From Rhodococcus sp. OK302 (GTDB lineage Bacteria > Actinomycetota > Actinomycetes > Mycobacteriales > Mycobacteriaceae), in assembly GCF_002245895.1 (NCBI RefSeq), contig NZ_NPJZ01000002.1:124001-188000 (forward strand): 64,000 nt of DNA, given 5' to 3'. Position 1 is the stretch's first letter. The number at the start of each line of letters is the position of its first letter. Below are positions 9,292 to 17,894 of this stretch, one piece after another. Position numbers and translations under genes: made by a program. A model generated the notes under the pieces. That model did no database searches, was not told the DNA's origin, and saw only the letters and a list, made by a program, of their open reading frames with translations.

Positions 9292-9936
9292 GATGATCGA
9301 GTACCGACGGTGGGTGACATCCGCAGTAGCGGTCGGTAGGGCGACGTGGCGAAAAAAGGGGGCGATACCGCCACACGGGAAACCAAGGAATCGTGCATCC
9401 GTGACTCGGCGGACGATCAGCCGGACTGTGACCGGGGTATCGGCGGAAGTGAAAGCGGTACAAGAAGTTTCGGCGACTTCGGCACCGAATATCCAGGCAC
9501 CGGTGTCGGGGTCGCGGACCGCGCCGGGATACTTCACCGGCGCCCAGGCGTCATCAGCAATCGAATCGATGACCCTCTGGATGGCGGTGTTCTTGGCCAT
9601 CATGACCGAAGTGAATTCGCGTAGTAATGTTCCGATATTCGAGGGCGCATGGACATTCCCGAACAGTCCTTCATGCCGCCGCAGCGAACCACGTCGAGGC
9701 CGTCGATACAGTCTGCGCCGACGCACATTCCGACGATCAGTGTCGCTAGTTTCGGTGCCGTGTTTTCCAGCCCCATATGCGATCTTCGTGGTGGTGATCG
9801 ACATCTTTTCGGCGAGTACGCCTGTCAGCCTGGTCCACTCGGTCAACATCATCACGGGGACCAGACCGGCGCAGGAGCCAATGCGGTCTTCGTCGAAGAC
9901 CGCGGAATCTTCGACGAACTTATGGGACACCTTCAC
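9292..9936 (-). pseudogene. IS1380-family transposase remnant with internal deletion
   Basis: The protein starts exactly like IS1380 transposases (MKVSHKFVEDSAVFDEDR, then CAGLVPVM). Between about 9756 and 9672 the correct sequence (KLATLIVGMCVGADCIDG, then LDVVRCGGMK) sits in another frame, so two compensating frameshifts are present. After LLREFT (about 9606) the frame jumps directly to KNTAIQRVIDSI-DDAWAPVKYPGA, a segment normally some 170 residues later, so the catalytic DDE core is deleted. Further slips occur before ADVTHRR near the end. It is a dead insertion-sequence fossil; no terminal repeats were recognised. Confidence 0.8.
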
Positions 9937-9964
9937 TGGAAGCTCCTTCCCTGAGCCGGCGGAT

Positions 9965-9992
9965 TTGTGTGTGTGTGTGTGTGAGAGAGAGA
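9965..9992. repeat. Dinucleotide microsatellite (GT)n(GA)n
   Basis: A run of about nine TG units is followed directly by about five AG/GA units. It lies between the IS1380 remnant and the thioesterase gene at 10086, just upstream of its promoter region, and is prone to slippage. Confidence 0.85.
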
Positions 9993-10085
9993 ACTGAAGT
10001 CATCCCAGTTCAGGGCGCACTTTCTCTAGTTAGACACTCCGACCTGCGGGAGTTCTATCGACGGATTCCGGCTACGATCCGACGC

Positions 10086-10586
10086 ATGACAGAACCTCGC
10101 CTCGTCACAACCGCCACAGGCCCCTGCCGGACACTCGAGTCCACCGTTAGCGAGGAATCGATCGACGTCAACGGCCACATGAACGCCCGGCACTACGGGT
10201 TGGTGATCTACGACGCTCACGCCACGTTCACCGACCTGATCGGCCTCGGTGACGACTACATCGAACGGACACAATTCGGAAAAGTAGTCGTCGAAAGCCA
10301 CATCACCTACGAGCGTGAGCTCAAACTCGGAGAAGCGATCTGCGTGGACTCCTGGTTGCTCGGGGTCGATGACAAGCGCGCACACTTCTTCCACGAACTG
10401 CGCTCACTGACCTCAGGGCGACGTGTGGCCGCCGGCGAGCAACTGGACCTGCACTTCAACCTCACATCACGACGGGCGGCCCCATTCCCCTCCGATGTGT
10501 CCGCCAGGCTTCGAGAGATATCGGCTGCACAGTGCTCCGCCGGAATGCCCTCCGGTTCCGGGCGAACCCCGGGTATCCGGATATAA
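10086..10586 (+). CDS. Hotdog-fold acyl-CoA thioesterase
   Basis: A 166-residue single hotdog domain of 4HBT type. The active-site-like segment is SIDVNGHMNARHYGLVIYDA (Asp/Asn-x-x-H-M-N...Y), typical of short acyl-CoA thioesterases and of the thioesterase domain attached to carnitine dehydrogenases. The central strand FGKVVVESHITYERELKLGE fits the family. The ATG at 10086 is used; an open frame reaching back to 9969 is only the microsatellite region. The last 15 residues (GMPSGSGRTPGIRI) look unlike the family and may be an altered C-terminus. The substrate is not identifiable. Confidence 0.8.
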   Translation: MTEPRLVTTATGPCRTLESTVSEESIDVNGHMNARHYGLVIYDAHATFTDLIGLGDDYIERTQFGKVVVESHITYERELKLGEAICVDSWLLGVDDKRAHFFHELRSLTSGRRVAAGEQLDLHFNLTSRRAAPFPSDVSARLREISAAQCSAGMPSGSGRTPGIRI

Positions 10587-11178
10587 GGCAGCAACCGCGA
10601 CGTCTCGATCGTCGCGAACAAATACCGAGGTTCACACAGCCTGGCACGGGACCTACGGTGCGCGTCGTGTCCATGTCGAATTCACTCGATGCCGGTATGC
10701 CAGTCCAGGAGTGCGTCGTCAGAGACGACTTCTCCGCCGTACACAACGCCGTGGACCATCACGCACCTCGTTCGCGGCTTTGATCGCGCGGTGCAGTTGG
10801 GGGTATATCTCGACTCGGCGGTGTGTATCGGTCATCGGTTGCGTCTTCTGTTGGTTGTTTCATCACGGCTCGTAGCGGCTTCAACACCTAAGCAGTGATG
10901 CTTAGCCGCACCCGTTCGACGCAGTGATACGACCGGGGCTGATCAGCTCATTTGAAGGGGGCAGTTGGCGCAAGAAGGACTACGCCCGGTGGCGGACCTC
11001 GCATCGCCAGCTAGTTGATCTAGCCTCTCATTTCACCGCCTACTTACATGCCAAGCAATCCAAATCGCAACCGCACTCATTTCCTTGAAAAGTAAAGCTA
11101 CCGAACAGATTTGGTTGCAGCAATCAGGGGTTTGGATCGGGGCAGTCCCATCAGTTATCAGCGTCCCTGTCGGACTTG
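10587..11178. other. Intergenic stretch, no gene seen
   Basis: No frame shows a recognisable protein. The only structure is an 18-bp perfect dyad at 10888-10905 (CTAAGCA-GTGA-TGCTTAG), which could be an operator or a weak hairpin. Confidence 0.4.
10888..10905. repeat. Perfect inverted repeat
   Basis: CTAAGCA and TGCTTAG arms of 7 bp are separated by GTGA. There is no adjacent start codon within 150 bp, so its role (operator, hairpin) is unresolved. Confidence 0.5.
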
Positions 11179-11652
11179 TCAGAATGTGGCACTGTTCCGA
11201 GCTCGCAGCCCTTCGGCGAACGTGCGTGCCGACTCCAGATCGGTGACATTCGGTCGCCCCTTCCTAATCCCGCCGACCAGCTTAAACGGGAGGTAAGTGT
11301 CCCACGCCCGACACGAGAAAGTGTCGACGAGCTCGAAGCCCTTCTGCTCGAGAAGTCGTACCAGCGGTCGGGAGAAGCTGTGAGGCCCCGCGTCGGGAAA
11401 TCCGCTGGTGCCGAACACAAACGCCCTGCCCCATTGCCCCTCCGGGAGTGACTGCACAAACTGACGTAACTGTAGGTGGAAGGACCCCAAGTAAATCCCC
11501 GACCCGAACCCCACAAGGTCGTAGGTGGCGAGTTCCGCCATATCGACCTGCTCAGGGGCGACAACACGGGCATCGAGGATCTGGCCCATGACGTCGGCGA
11601 TCTTCTTCGTGTTGCCGTGAGAGATCGAGGTACACACAATGATTGCTTTCAT
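11179..11652 (-). CDS. Flavodoxin family protein
   Basis: A 157-residue protein beginning MKAIIVCTSISHGNTKKIAD, the flavodoxin FMN-phosphate loop (S/T-x-x-G-N-T-x-K). It then has YDLVGFGSGIYLGSFHLQL and FVFGTSGFPDAGPHSFSRPLVRLL, as in flavodoxin-like proteins of actinobacteria. The ATG at 11652 has AGGAG 7 bp upstream. Expected role: an FMN electron carrier or quinone-type reductase. It is a single gene with no partner visible. The upstream 307 bp hold no convincing gene; a short minus frame (MTLGEIKLERGLVREQHPDL) near 11959-11840 is open but unidentified. Confidence 0.85.
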   Translation of the reverse strand: MKAIIVCTSISHGNTKKIADVMGQILDARVVAPEQVDMAELATYDLVGFGSGIYLGSFHLQLRQFVQSLPEGQWGRAFVFGTSGFPDAGPHSFSRPLVRLLEQKGFELVDTFSCRAWDTYLPFKLVGGIRKGRPNVTDLESARTFAEGLRARNSATF

Positions 11653-11959
11653 GCCGATACTCCTGTCGATGCTTCGAATTCGTTGGGGCACATGGTTGTG
11701 TCTCACCTTTCCGTGCCTCAGAACCGACCGGGAGTGAGACGCAGAAACGTACGCATAAATATGCATTCCAGATCAGGGTCGTCGAGAAATTCGCACACGA
11801 GTGGGCGGCGTGTCCTCGGAGGTAGCGTTCGGCGGCATAAACGCTTGCCGCTCACTCGCAGCGATACTGAGCCTACGCCGACGTCTCGAAGCTCGAGGTC
11901 TGCCAGATCCGGATGCTGCTCCCGCACCAGGCCCCGCTCTAACTTGATCTCGCCCAACG

Positions 11960-13072
11960 TCATTGAGTCTGGACATGCTCGTCGAGGAATTGCTGGGTCA
12001 TCTCGGCGATCGCGTCGGCCTGCGCGTGGAACAAGTAGTGGTGGCCGTCCAGCACGGTGACCTGTTGAATCGACGGATTGCTGATCGACGAATGGTGCGC
12101 GGACTCCCATTCGGGATCTGCCGTGAGCGAGGAGGACGCAAGGATCGACAGCGCCGGCGTCGTCGGCGGGAACGTAGCTCCTTCGATCGCCAGTACGTTC
12201 TCAGCTTCAGCTGCGCCTTCTGCGAGCATGGTCGAGTTCATCACCCATGAGTACGCCCGTAGATAGAGTTCCTGCTGTTCCGGTGTGTACTCGACGGCGT
12301 TGCCGAGGCTCTCACGGTAGTCGGCTACCAGCCCGAGGTAGTCGGTGTGGTTGTCCAGCGTGATCAGATCTCGGACCCCGCCGACGGCAGTGATCGCGGA
12401 CATCCAATTCGGCCAGTCCGGGGACCCTTCTGCAAGCTCGGACGTATACCGCTCGTCGTCCACACCCACCACGGCGGCGACCTCATCGGGATGGTGGGTG
12501 ACCCACCACATCGAATACACACCCGAAAGGGAATGGGGCATCAGAACGTAGGGCCCGTTCAACCCCAGAGTTCGCAGTGCCGAACGGGTCTCGTTGACGA
12601 TTGCCTCATTGGTGCGAGGCGCATCGGTGCCGTCGCTGAGACCCAGCCCGAAGTTCTCGACAGTGACCACGGTGTTATCTGCCGCCAGCCGGCGCGCCAG
12701 CGGCGTGAAGTCGAGAATCGGTTCGGGAGTGCCGAATCCGGGCATGAGGACTATGGTTCGCGGTCCCGAACCCTGAACTGCGACGCTCATTCGGTGCCCG
12801 TCCACGTCGACGTAGCGGTGAGCGGGTCCGATGGACTGTTCGATGGCCTGCTTGTCGCGAGGTGTCTGCCACCAGTGGATGGTTGTCGACACGGCAATGG
12901 CAGCGGCGATTACCGCGATAACACCGACGGCTATCCACCGCACCATACGAAGTATCCTGCGCCGTGGCTTCGGAAGCGTCGGATCCGCTGCTCTACTCGG
13001 TTGATCGTCATCTGTCCGCTCGCCTGATTCCGTGTCGACGATAGGCGGATCAGGCCTCTCCAGGGTCCCCAT
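11960..13072 (-). CDS. Membrane-anchored alpha/beta hydrolase
   Basis: A 370-residue protein with a charged N-terminus (about 40 residues), one transmembrane helix (WIAVGVIAVIAAAIAVSTTI, about 46-65), then an alpha/beta hydrolase domain. The domain shows TIVLMPGFGTPEPILDFTPLA (oxyanion strand), VENFGLGLSD, and the nucleophile elbow PYVLMPHSLSGVYSMWW (PHSLSG in place of GHSLG). A C-terminal His lies in TVLDGHHYLFHAQAD. The active domain probably faces outside. The promoter region contains a perfect dyad at 13112-13132. The substrate is unknown; such proteins are usually carboxylesterases. Confidence 0.85.
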   Translation of the reverse strand: MGTLERPDPPIVDTESGERTDDDQPSRAADPTLPKPRRRILRMVRWIAVGVIAVIAAAIAVSTTIHWWQTPRDKQAIEQSIGPAHRYVDVDGHRMSVAVQGSGPRTIVLMPGFGTPEPILDFTPLARRLAADNTVVTVENFGLGLSDGTDAPRTNEAIVNETRSALRTLGLNGPYVLMPHSLSGVYSMWWVTHHPDEVAAVVGVDDERYTSELAEGSPDWPNWMSAITAVGGVRDLITLDNHTDYLGLVADYRESLGNAVEYTPEQQELYLRAYSWVMNSTMLAEGAAEAENVLAIEGATFPPTTPALSILASSSLTADPEWESAHHSSISNPSIQQVTVLDGHHYLFHAQADAIAEMTQQFLDEHVQTQ

Positions 13073-13111
13073 TCGACCAACCTAACCGACGCCACTCGCA
13101 CGGCGAGGGGT

Positions 13112-13132
13112 TTTACTACAATGCGTAGTAAA
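13112..13132. promoter_or_regulatory. Palindromic operator-like site upstream of the membrane hydrolase
   Basis: Arms TTTACTAC and GTAGTAAA are perfect complements around AATGC, 40 bp before the start of the minus-strand hydrolase. The right arm and following bases (TAGTAAACAATCT, 13126-13138) are identical to 1057-1069 in the MarR operator region. Confidence 0.55.
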
Positions 13133-13259
13133 CAATCTTCTGCGCCACGCACGCGGCAGGTACCAGTTGTTCGCGACGGGCAAAGTGTTTGCGCCACATG
13201 GTGATGGCGTCAGTTGCGAACCGTTGACACCACTGTCATCCTGGCCGGGCGGAGCAAAG

Positions 13260-13883
13260 TTACCGCACCACCGGCAGAACAGCCACGCGTGAACGCCCGG
13301 TAGCTGCCTCGATGAATGCCAGCGGGTCGGGCACCGCAGCCAGGACCTCCCGGGCACGCTCGAGAGCCATCGGCTCGGGCTCGGGCCCACCCACCGCAGC
13401 GACGACATCGAGCCAGTGGACCGTCGATTCGAGGATCGCCATATCCAGAAAGGCACCGAGTGAGACCGACTCCAACATCGGGTGCGCAATCACGGTGGCG
13501 CGACTGAGCCCGGTGAGTCGTTCGAACGACTCGGGCAGGTCGATATCAAAGCGTCTAACTATTGATTCTCGATCGACGTCGGCCGCCATCTGTCGGACTA
13601 TTTCAGCGAGCTGTTCGTGCATCGACTCTGCCGCCGTCGGGTCGGCGTTGAAGATGCGGAGCATCCCCGCCGCACTGGTGATCTTCGCGTCGCCGTCTGC
13701 AGCAGGCTCGGCGAGCATCGCGATCATGACGTCAGGGGTGACATGCACGTACACGTCTCGAACAGTCCAGCCCGGTAGGCGGGTATCGGCAGTCCACTGC
13801 TCGTCCGACAGTTCCGCGGCGCGCTTGGCCCACATCCGCCACAGTCGGATCAGGAGATCCCGGTCCTGCTCGAAATTCGTCAC
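13260..13883 (-). CDS. Maleylpyruvate isomerase family (mycothiol-dependent) protein
   Basis: About 207 residues from the GTG at 13883, which has AGGGGAG upstream (an ATG at 13904 is the alternative). The N-terminal DinB-like four-helix domain shows WTADTRLPGWTVRDVYVHV, the family metal-ligand His motif (LPGW-T/S-V-x-D-V/L-x-x-H). Further helices (ESVSLGAFLDMAILESTVHWLDV) supply the later His. Families with this domain include mycothiol-dependent maleylpyruvate isomerase and mycothiol S-transferases. The neighbour is the hydrolase downstream on the same strand. The precise reaction is unknown. Confidence 0.75.
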   Translation of the reverse strand: MTNFEQDRDLLIRLWRMWAKRAAELSDEQWTADTRLPGWTVRDVYVHVTPDVMIAMLAEPAADGDAKITSAAGMLRIFNADPTAAESMHEQLAEIVRQMAADVDRESIVRRFDIDLPESFERLTGLSRATVIAHPMLESVSLGAFLDMAILESTVHWLDVVAAVGGPEPEPMALERAREVLAAVPDPLAFIEAATGRSRVAVLPVVR

Positions 13884-14334
13884 GCCGACTCCCCTACCGT
13901 CCATCCCCGCACTATCGCACAGTGCCACCGATGCCCGCGGCCGATCTCGCGAACAGGATGGGCGCCAAACAGCGCACCGCTGACGGCGATGGTAACGGCG
14001 CCGCGGCTACAGCTCGCGAGCGTGGACTCGAAGTCCACCTCGGCGGCAACACGCCACGAACCGCAAAACACCACGGACGATTTACCGCCACAACAGGTTC
14101 GATGACGGTGTGCATCGGATTGCGCCGTCGAGGTAGGGGGCGGTAGTTGGGCGGCAGTGCGCTCTGTCAAGCCCTCCGCACGCCATCGCGGCGCCTTTGC
14201 CGACGCCAACCGGCGGCGTGCAATTCACGACGTGTGATAGAAACCGATAAGTATCGTTTACAAGTTACCCATCGGTAACCTATGCGGATGAGGATCGGTG
14301 GCGAAGTTCGACACCGAACATGGAGGGGCTCGAC
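13884..14334. other. Intergenic region upstream of etfD
   Basis: There is no convincing gene in 450 bp. Two perfect dyads lie 55-90 bp before the etfD start: CGATA-AG-TATCG (14245-14256) and GTTACC-CATC-GGTAAC (14264-14279). They are candidates for a regulator binding at the etfD promoter. Confidence 0.45.
14245..14279. promoter_or_regulatory. Two adjacent dyads in the etfD promoter region
   Basis: CGATAAGTATCG is a 5+2+5 inverted repeat, and GTTACCCATCGGTAAC is a perfect 6+4+6 inverted repeat 8 bp further on. Their closeness to the gene suggests an operator pair; the protein that would bind is not known. Confidence 0.45.
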
Positions 14335-17304
14335 ATGAATACTGTGACCGTCACCCTGGGGGTGATCGGCGTCCTGTTGAGCCTGCCGTGTTGGGCATCG
14401 TTCTTCGGCGGCGTGTCGACAATGATCCGAACGATCCGTCTCGGCCAGCCGGCACCTGATCGGTGGCACCCGTTCTTCCCGCGCTTCAGGCAGATGGTCA
14501 TCGAGTTCATCGCCCACAGCCGAATGGCGAAGTTCCGCACCGTCGGCTGGGCGCACTGGCTCGTCATGATCGGGTTTGCGCTGGGAATGTTCGTCGCTAT
14601 GGAGGCCTACATCCAGACGTTTGACCCGGCCAGCGGATGGCCAATCGTCAGCACGTGGCCCATCTACCATTTCGTCGACGAGCTTCTCGGACTCGGCACG
14701 GTCATCGGTATCACCACACTGATCGTGATCCGCCAGCTCAACCATCCGCGCGTCCCGGAGCGCCTGTCCCGTTTCAGTGGATCAAATTTCCGTGCAGCCT
14801 ATTTCGTCGAGGCCGTTGTGCTTATCGAGGGCCTGGGCATGATCCTGGTCAAGGCTGGTCGCATCGCGATGACCGGCCATGCGAACCCGTGGACCGACTT
14901 CTTCACCATGCGTGTCGCCGAACTGTTGCCGGCGAGTCCGAACATGGTCTCTGCGTTTGCTTTCGTGAAATTGATGTCAGCGATGGTGTGGTTGGCGGTG
15001 GTCGGCCGCAACATCACCTGGGGTGTTGCATGGCACCGCTTCTCCGCGTTCTTCAACATCTACTTCAAGCGTGAAGACGACGGAACTGTTGCTCTCGGCG
15101 CAGCAAAGCCGATGATGAGCAAGGGCGTTGCCCTGACCGTGGACAACGTCGATCCCGACACCGACACTCTGGGCGCAGGTCAGATCGAAGACTTCTCGTG
15201 GAAGGGCTGGCTGGACTTCACGACCTGCACCGAGTGCGGTCGTTGCCAGTCCCAGTGCCCCGCGTGGAACACCGGAAAGCCGCTCTCCCCCAAGCTCCTC
15301 ATCATGTCGCTGCGTGACCACGGCTACGCCAAGGCTCCGTACCTGCTCGCCGGTGGCCGCAAGGACATGGGCGGCGACGAGGTCGGCCTGGTCGACGCCG
15401 AAGGCAACGTCAACGAAGCTGCCCTCGCCGCAATTCCCGAAGCTGCCCGCCGCGAAGCCGAGCGCAAGCTCGTCGGCGAAACCACCTCAGGCGAAATGGC
15501 CCCGGTCATCGACGCCGAGACCCTGTGGAGCTGCACCAACTGTGGCGCTTGTGTCGAGCAGTGCCCCGTCGACATCGAGCACGTCGACCACATCATCGAC
15601 ATGCGCCGCTACCAGGTCCTGATCGAATCGGAGTTCCCGTCCGAGCTCGCCGGCCTGTTCAAGAACCTCGAGAACAAGGGCAACCCCTGGGGCCAGAACT
15701 CCAAGGACCGCCTCAACTGGATCAACGAGATGGACTTCGAGATCCCGGTCTACGGCCAGGACGCCGACACCTTCGAGGACTACGAGTACCTCTTCTGGGT
15801 CGGTTGCGCCGGCGCCTACGAGGACCGTGCCAAGAAGACCACGAAGGCCGTCGCCGAACTGCTCGCCACCGCGGGCGTCAAGTTCATGGTCCTCGGTGCC
15901 GACGAAACCTGCACTGGTGACTCCGCTCGCCGCGCCGGCAACGAGTTCCTGTTCCAGCAGCTCGCGATGCAGAACATCGAGATGCTGAACTCGGTCTTCG
16001 AAGGCGTCGAGCAGAAGAAGCGCAAGATCGTCGTGACCTGTGCGCACTGCTTCAACGCCCTCGGCAACGAGTACCCGGAGGTGGGCGGCGACTACGAGGT
16101 CGTGCACCACACCCAGCTGCTCAACCGCCTGGTTCGCCAGAAGAAGCTGATCCCCGTCGCGTCCGTGAGCGAAGACATCACGTACCACGACCCGTGCTTC
16201 CTCGGCCGCCACAACAAGGTGTACGACGCTCCCCGTGAACTCATGGAAGCGTCCGGCGCCAAGCTGATCGAAATGCCGCGTCACGGCGAACGTTCCATGT
16301 GCTGTGGTGCCGGTGGCGCCCGCATGTGGATGGAAGAGAACATCGGCAAGCGCATCAACGTCGACCGCGTCGACGAGGCACTCTCGACCAACCCCAAGAA
16401 GATCGCCACGGGTTGCCCGTTCTGCCGCGTCATGCTTACCGACGGCCTCACCGCTCGTCAGGAAGAGGGCAAGGGTGAAGGCGTCGAGGTTGTGGACGTC
16501 GCTCAGCTGATGCTCAATTCCGTCACCCGCCTCGAATCCGCACAGCTCACCGAGAACATCAAGGTGATCCCGCGGGAGAAGGCACCGGTTGCTGCTGCGC
16601 CGGCGCCTGTCGTGGAGGAAGCCGCACCAGTAGTCGAAGAGACCGCTGCTCCGGCTGCAGCTGCTGCACCGGCTGCCGGCAAGGGTCTCGCAATGAAGGG
16701 TCTGGCCAAGGCTCCCGGCGCCAAGGCTCCCGGCAAGGGACTCGGAATGGCCGGCGGAGCAAAGGCTCCGGGTGCCAAGAAGGCTGCGGCTCCCGCTGCA
16801 TCCGCCGAAGCTGCTGCTCCGGCTGTCGAAGCTGCTGAGTCTGCACCGGCCGCTCCGGTCGCAAAGCCCAAGGGTCTCGGCCTGGCCGGCGGCGCGAAGG
16901 CTCCCGGCGGCAAGGGTCTGCAGATGAAGGGTGGCGCCAAGGCTCCCGGCGCAAAGGCTGCTGCCCCGGCCGCGGCCGCACCCGCCGCCGCCCCAGTCGC
17001 AGAAGCACCTGTTGCCGAGGCACCCAAGGCAGCTCCGGTTGCCAAGGCCGGCGGTCTCGGATTCAATTCGGGCGCAAAGGCTCCCGGTGCACGTAAGGCA
17101 GCACCTGCTGCTTCGGCTCCGGCTGCACCCGTCGCGGAAACAGCGGCAGTCGAAGCACCAGCTGCCGCTGCTCCGGCAGTAGAAGCGCCGGCATCTGAAG
17201 CACCTAAGGCTGCCGCTGCCGAGACTCCGGCTCCCCCGGCCGCGAAGCCCGGTGGACTCGGATTCAAGTCGGGCGCAAAGGCTCCCGGCGCACGCAAGAA
17301 GTAG
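14335..17304 (+). CDS. etfD: EtfD-like membrane (Fe-S)-binding oxidoreductase with Ala/Lys/Pro/Gly repeat tail
   Basis: A 989-residue protein; the ATG at 14335 has GGAGGGG upstream. Residues 1-240: about five membrane helices of a b-type quinone-reducing domain. Residues 298-308 (CTECGRCQSQCP) and 400-410 (CTNCGACVEQCP) are two 4Fe-4S motifs. Then come two CCG domains, seen as TCTGDSARRAGNEF, CAHCFNALGNEYPEVGG, CCGAGGARMW and CPFCRVMLTDG. This is the architecture of mycobacterial Rv0338c/EtfD, which takes electrons from electron-transfer flavoprotein (acyl-CoA dehydrogenases) into the menaquinone pool. From about residue 745 to the end is a low-complexity tail with repeated GAKAPGA(R/K) units separated by Ala/Pro/Glu linkers. 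A strong hairpin follows the stop. It is probably a core gene, required for fatty-acid and steroid beta-oxidation. Confidence 0.93.
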   Translation: MNTVTVTLGVIGVLLSLPCWASFFGGVSTMIRTIRLGQPAPDRWHPFFPRFRQMVIEFIAHSRMAKFRTVGWAHWLVMIGFALGMFVAMEAYIQTFDPASGWPIVSTWPIYHFVDELLGLGTVIGITTLIVIRQLNHPRVPERLSRFSGSNFRAAYFVEAVVLIEGLGMILVKAGRIAMTGHANPWTDFFTMRVAELLPASPNMVSAFAFVKLMSAMVWLAVVGRNITWGVAWHRFSAFFNIYFKREDDGTVALGAAKPMMSKGVALTVDNVDPDTDTLGAGQIEDFSWKGWLDFTTCTECGRCQSQCPAWNTGKPLSPKLLIMSLRDHGYAKAPYLLAGGRKDMGGDEVGLVDAEGNVNEAALAAIPEAARREAERKLVGETTSGEMAPVIDAETLWSCTNCGACVEQCPVDIEHVDHIIDMRRYQVLIESEFPSELAGLFKNLENKGNPWGQNSKDRLNWINEMDFEIPVYGQDADTFEDYEYLFWVGCAGAYEDRAKKTTKAVAELLATAGVKFMVLGADETCTGDSARRAGNEFLFQQLAMQNIEMLNSVFEGVEQKKRKIVVTCAHCFNALGNEYPEVGGDYEVVHHTQLLNRLVRQKKLIPVASVSEDITYHDPCFLGRHNKVYDAPRELMEASGAKLIEMPRHGERSMCCGAGGARMWMEENIGKRINVDRVDEALSTNPKKIATGCPFCRVMLTDGLTARQEEGKGEGVEVVDVAQLMLNSVTRLESAQLTENIKVIPREKAPVAAAPAPVVEEAAPVVEETAAPAAAAAPAAGKGLAMKGLAKAPGAKAPGKGLGMAGGAKAPGAKKAAAPAASAEAAAPAVEAAESAPAAPVAKPKGLGLAGGAKAPGGKGLQMKGGAKAPGAKAAAPAAAAPAAAPVAEAPVAEAPKAAPVAKAGGLGFNSGAKAPGARKAAPAASAPAAPVAETAAVEAPAAAAPAVEAPASEAPKAAAAETPAPPAAKPGGLGFKSGAKAPGARKK

Positions 17305-17309
17305 TCAAA

Positions 17310-17355
17310 CCCACCCCGCGAAGCACACGACAGATCGGCACATTCGCGGGGTGGG
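17310..17355 (+). terminator. Hairpin after etfD
   Basis: CCCACCCCGCGAA (17310-17322) pairs perfectly with TTCGCGGGGTGGG (17343-17355) around a 20-nt loop, starting 6 bp after the etfD stop. The 13-bp GC-rich stem lacks a clear U-tract, as is common in actinobacteria. Confidence 0.75.
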
Positions 17356-17894
17356 GCAGCGGACACCGTTGAAACACAAGAATATTCGTGGCATCCACCG
17401 GCAAATACTGTGCCGTCGACAAATATGTGCACACCAATCAAATCATCCAAAGTTACTGAAACACAACAATATTAAAAAACACCCGAAAATCAACCTTCCC
17501 GAGCCTGCCGCACGCCCGAATCGCCGAGCAACAGCAGCTCCCCACCCGCGGCCGGCACCGCCGAACGACCGACCCGAACCCAGCCGGCACCCAACCAACT
17601 CGACGATCACCCACCACCGGGACAAGTCGTCACCGCAGGTCAGACCCTAAAACACCTCCCCCACAACCCAGCACCACAACCCTCGCCCGAAGGCGCCGGC
17701 ACCCAACCACCCAGGAAAGGGGACGTGTCATCACCGCAGGTCAGACCACATAAACGGTGCACCAACCACGCACCACCCCAGCACCCCGCCAGATGACGAA
17801 GACACCGAACACCCCACCCCGAATCGCCGCGCAGCAGCTGCCTGGACCTGGCGTGCGCGTTGTGCTGCACGCGATCTGAGCATTCAAGGAGGAG
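17356..17894. repeat. Non-coding, C/A-rich region with imperfect direct repeats
   Basis: There is no gene in about 540 bp. TCACCGCAGGTCAGACC occurs at 17630-17646 and again at 17731-17747. Each copy is preceded by CCGGCACCCAACCA (about 17584 and 17696), so a segment of about 60 bp is repeated at a spacing of about 100-110 bp. AATATT-rich and C-rich tracts alternate. It could hold regulatory RNA or be the eroded end of an element. Confidence 0.55.

Noticed and set aside
15487..16284. 265-codon minus-strand frame rich in Val/Asp/Leu
   Set aside because: Antisense shadow of the EtfD CCG domains.
16503..17450. Long Ala/Gly-rich minus-strand frame
   Set aside because: Mirror of the repetitive EtfD tail; low complexity only.
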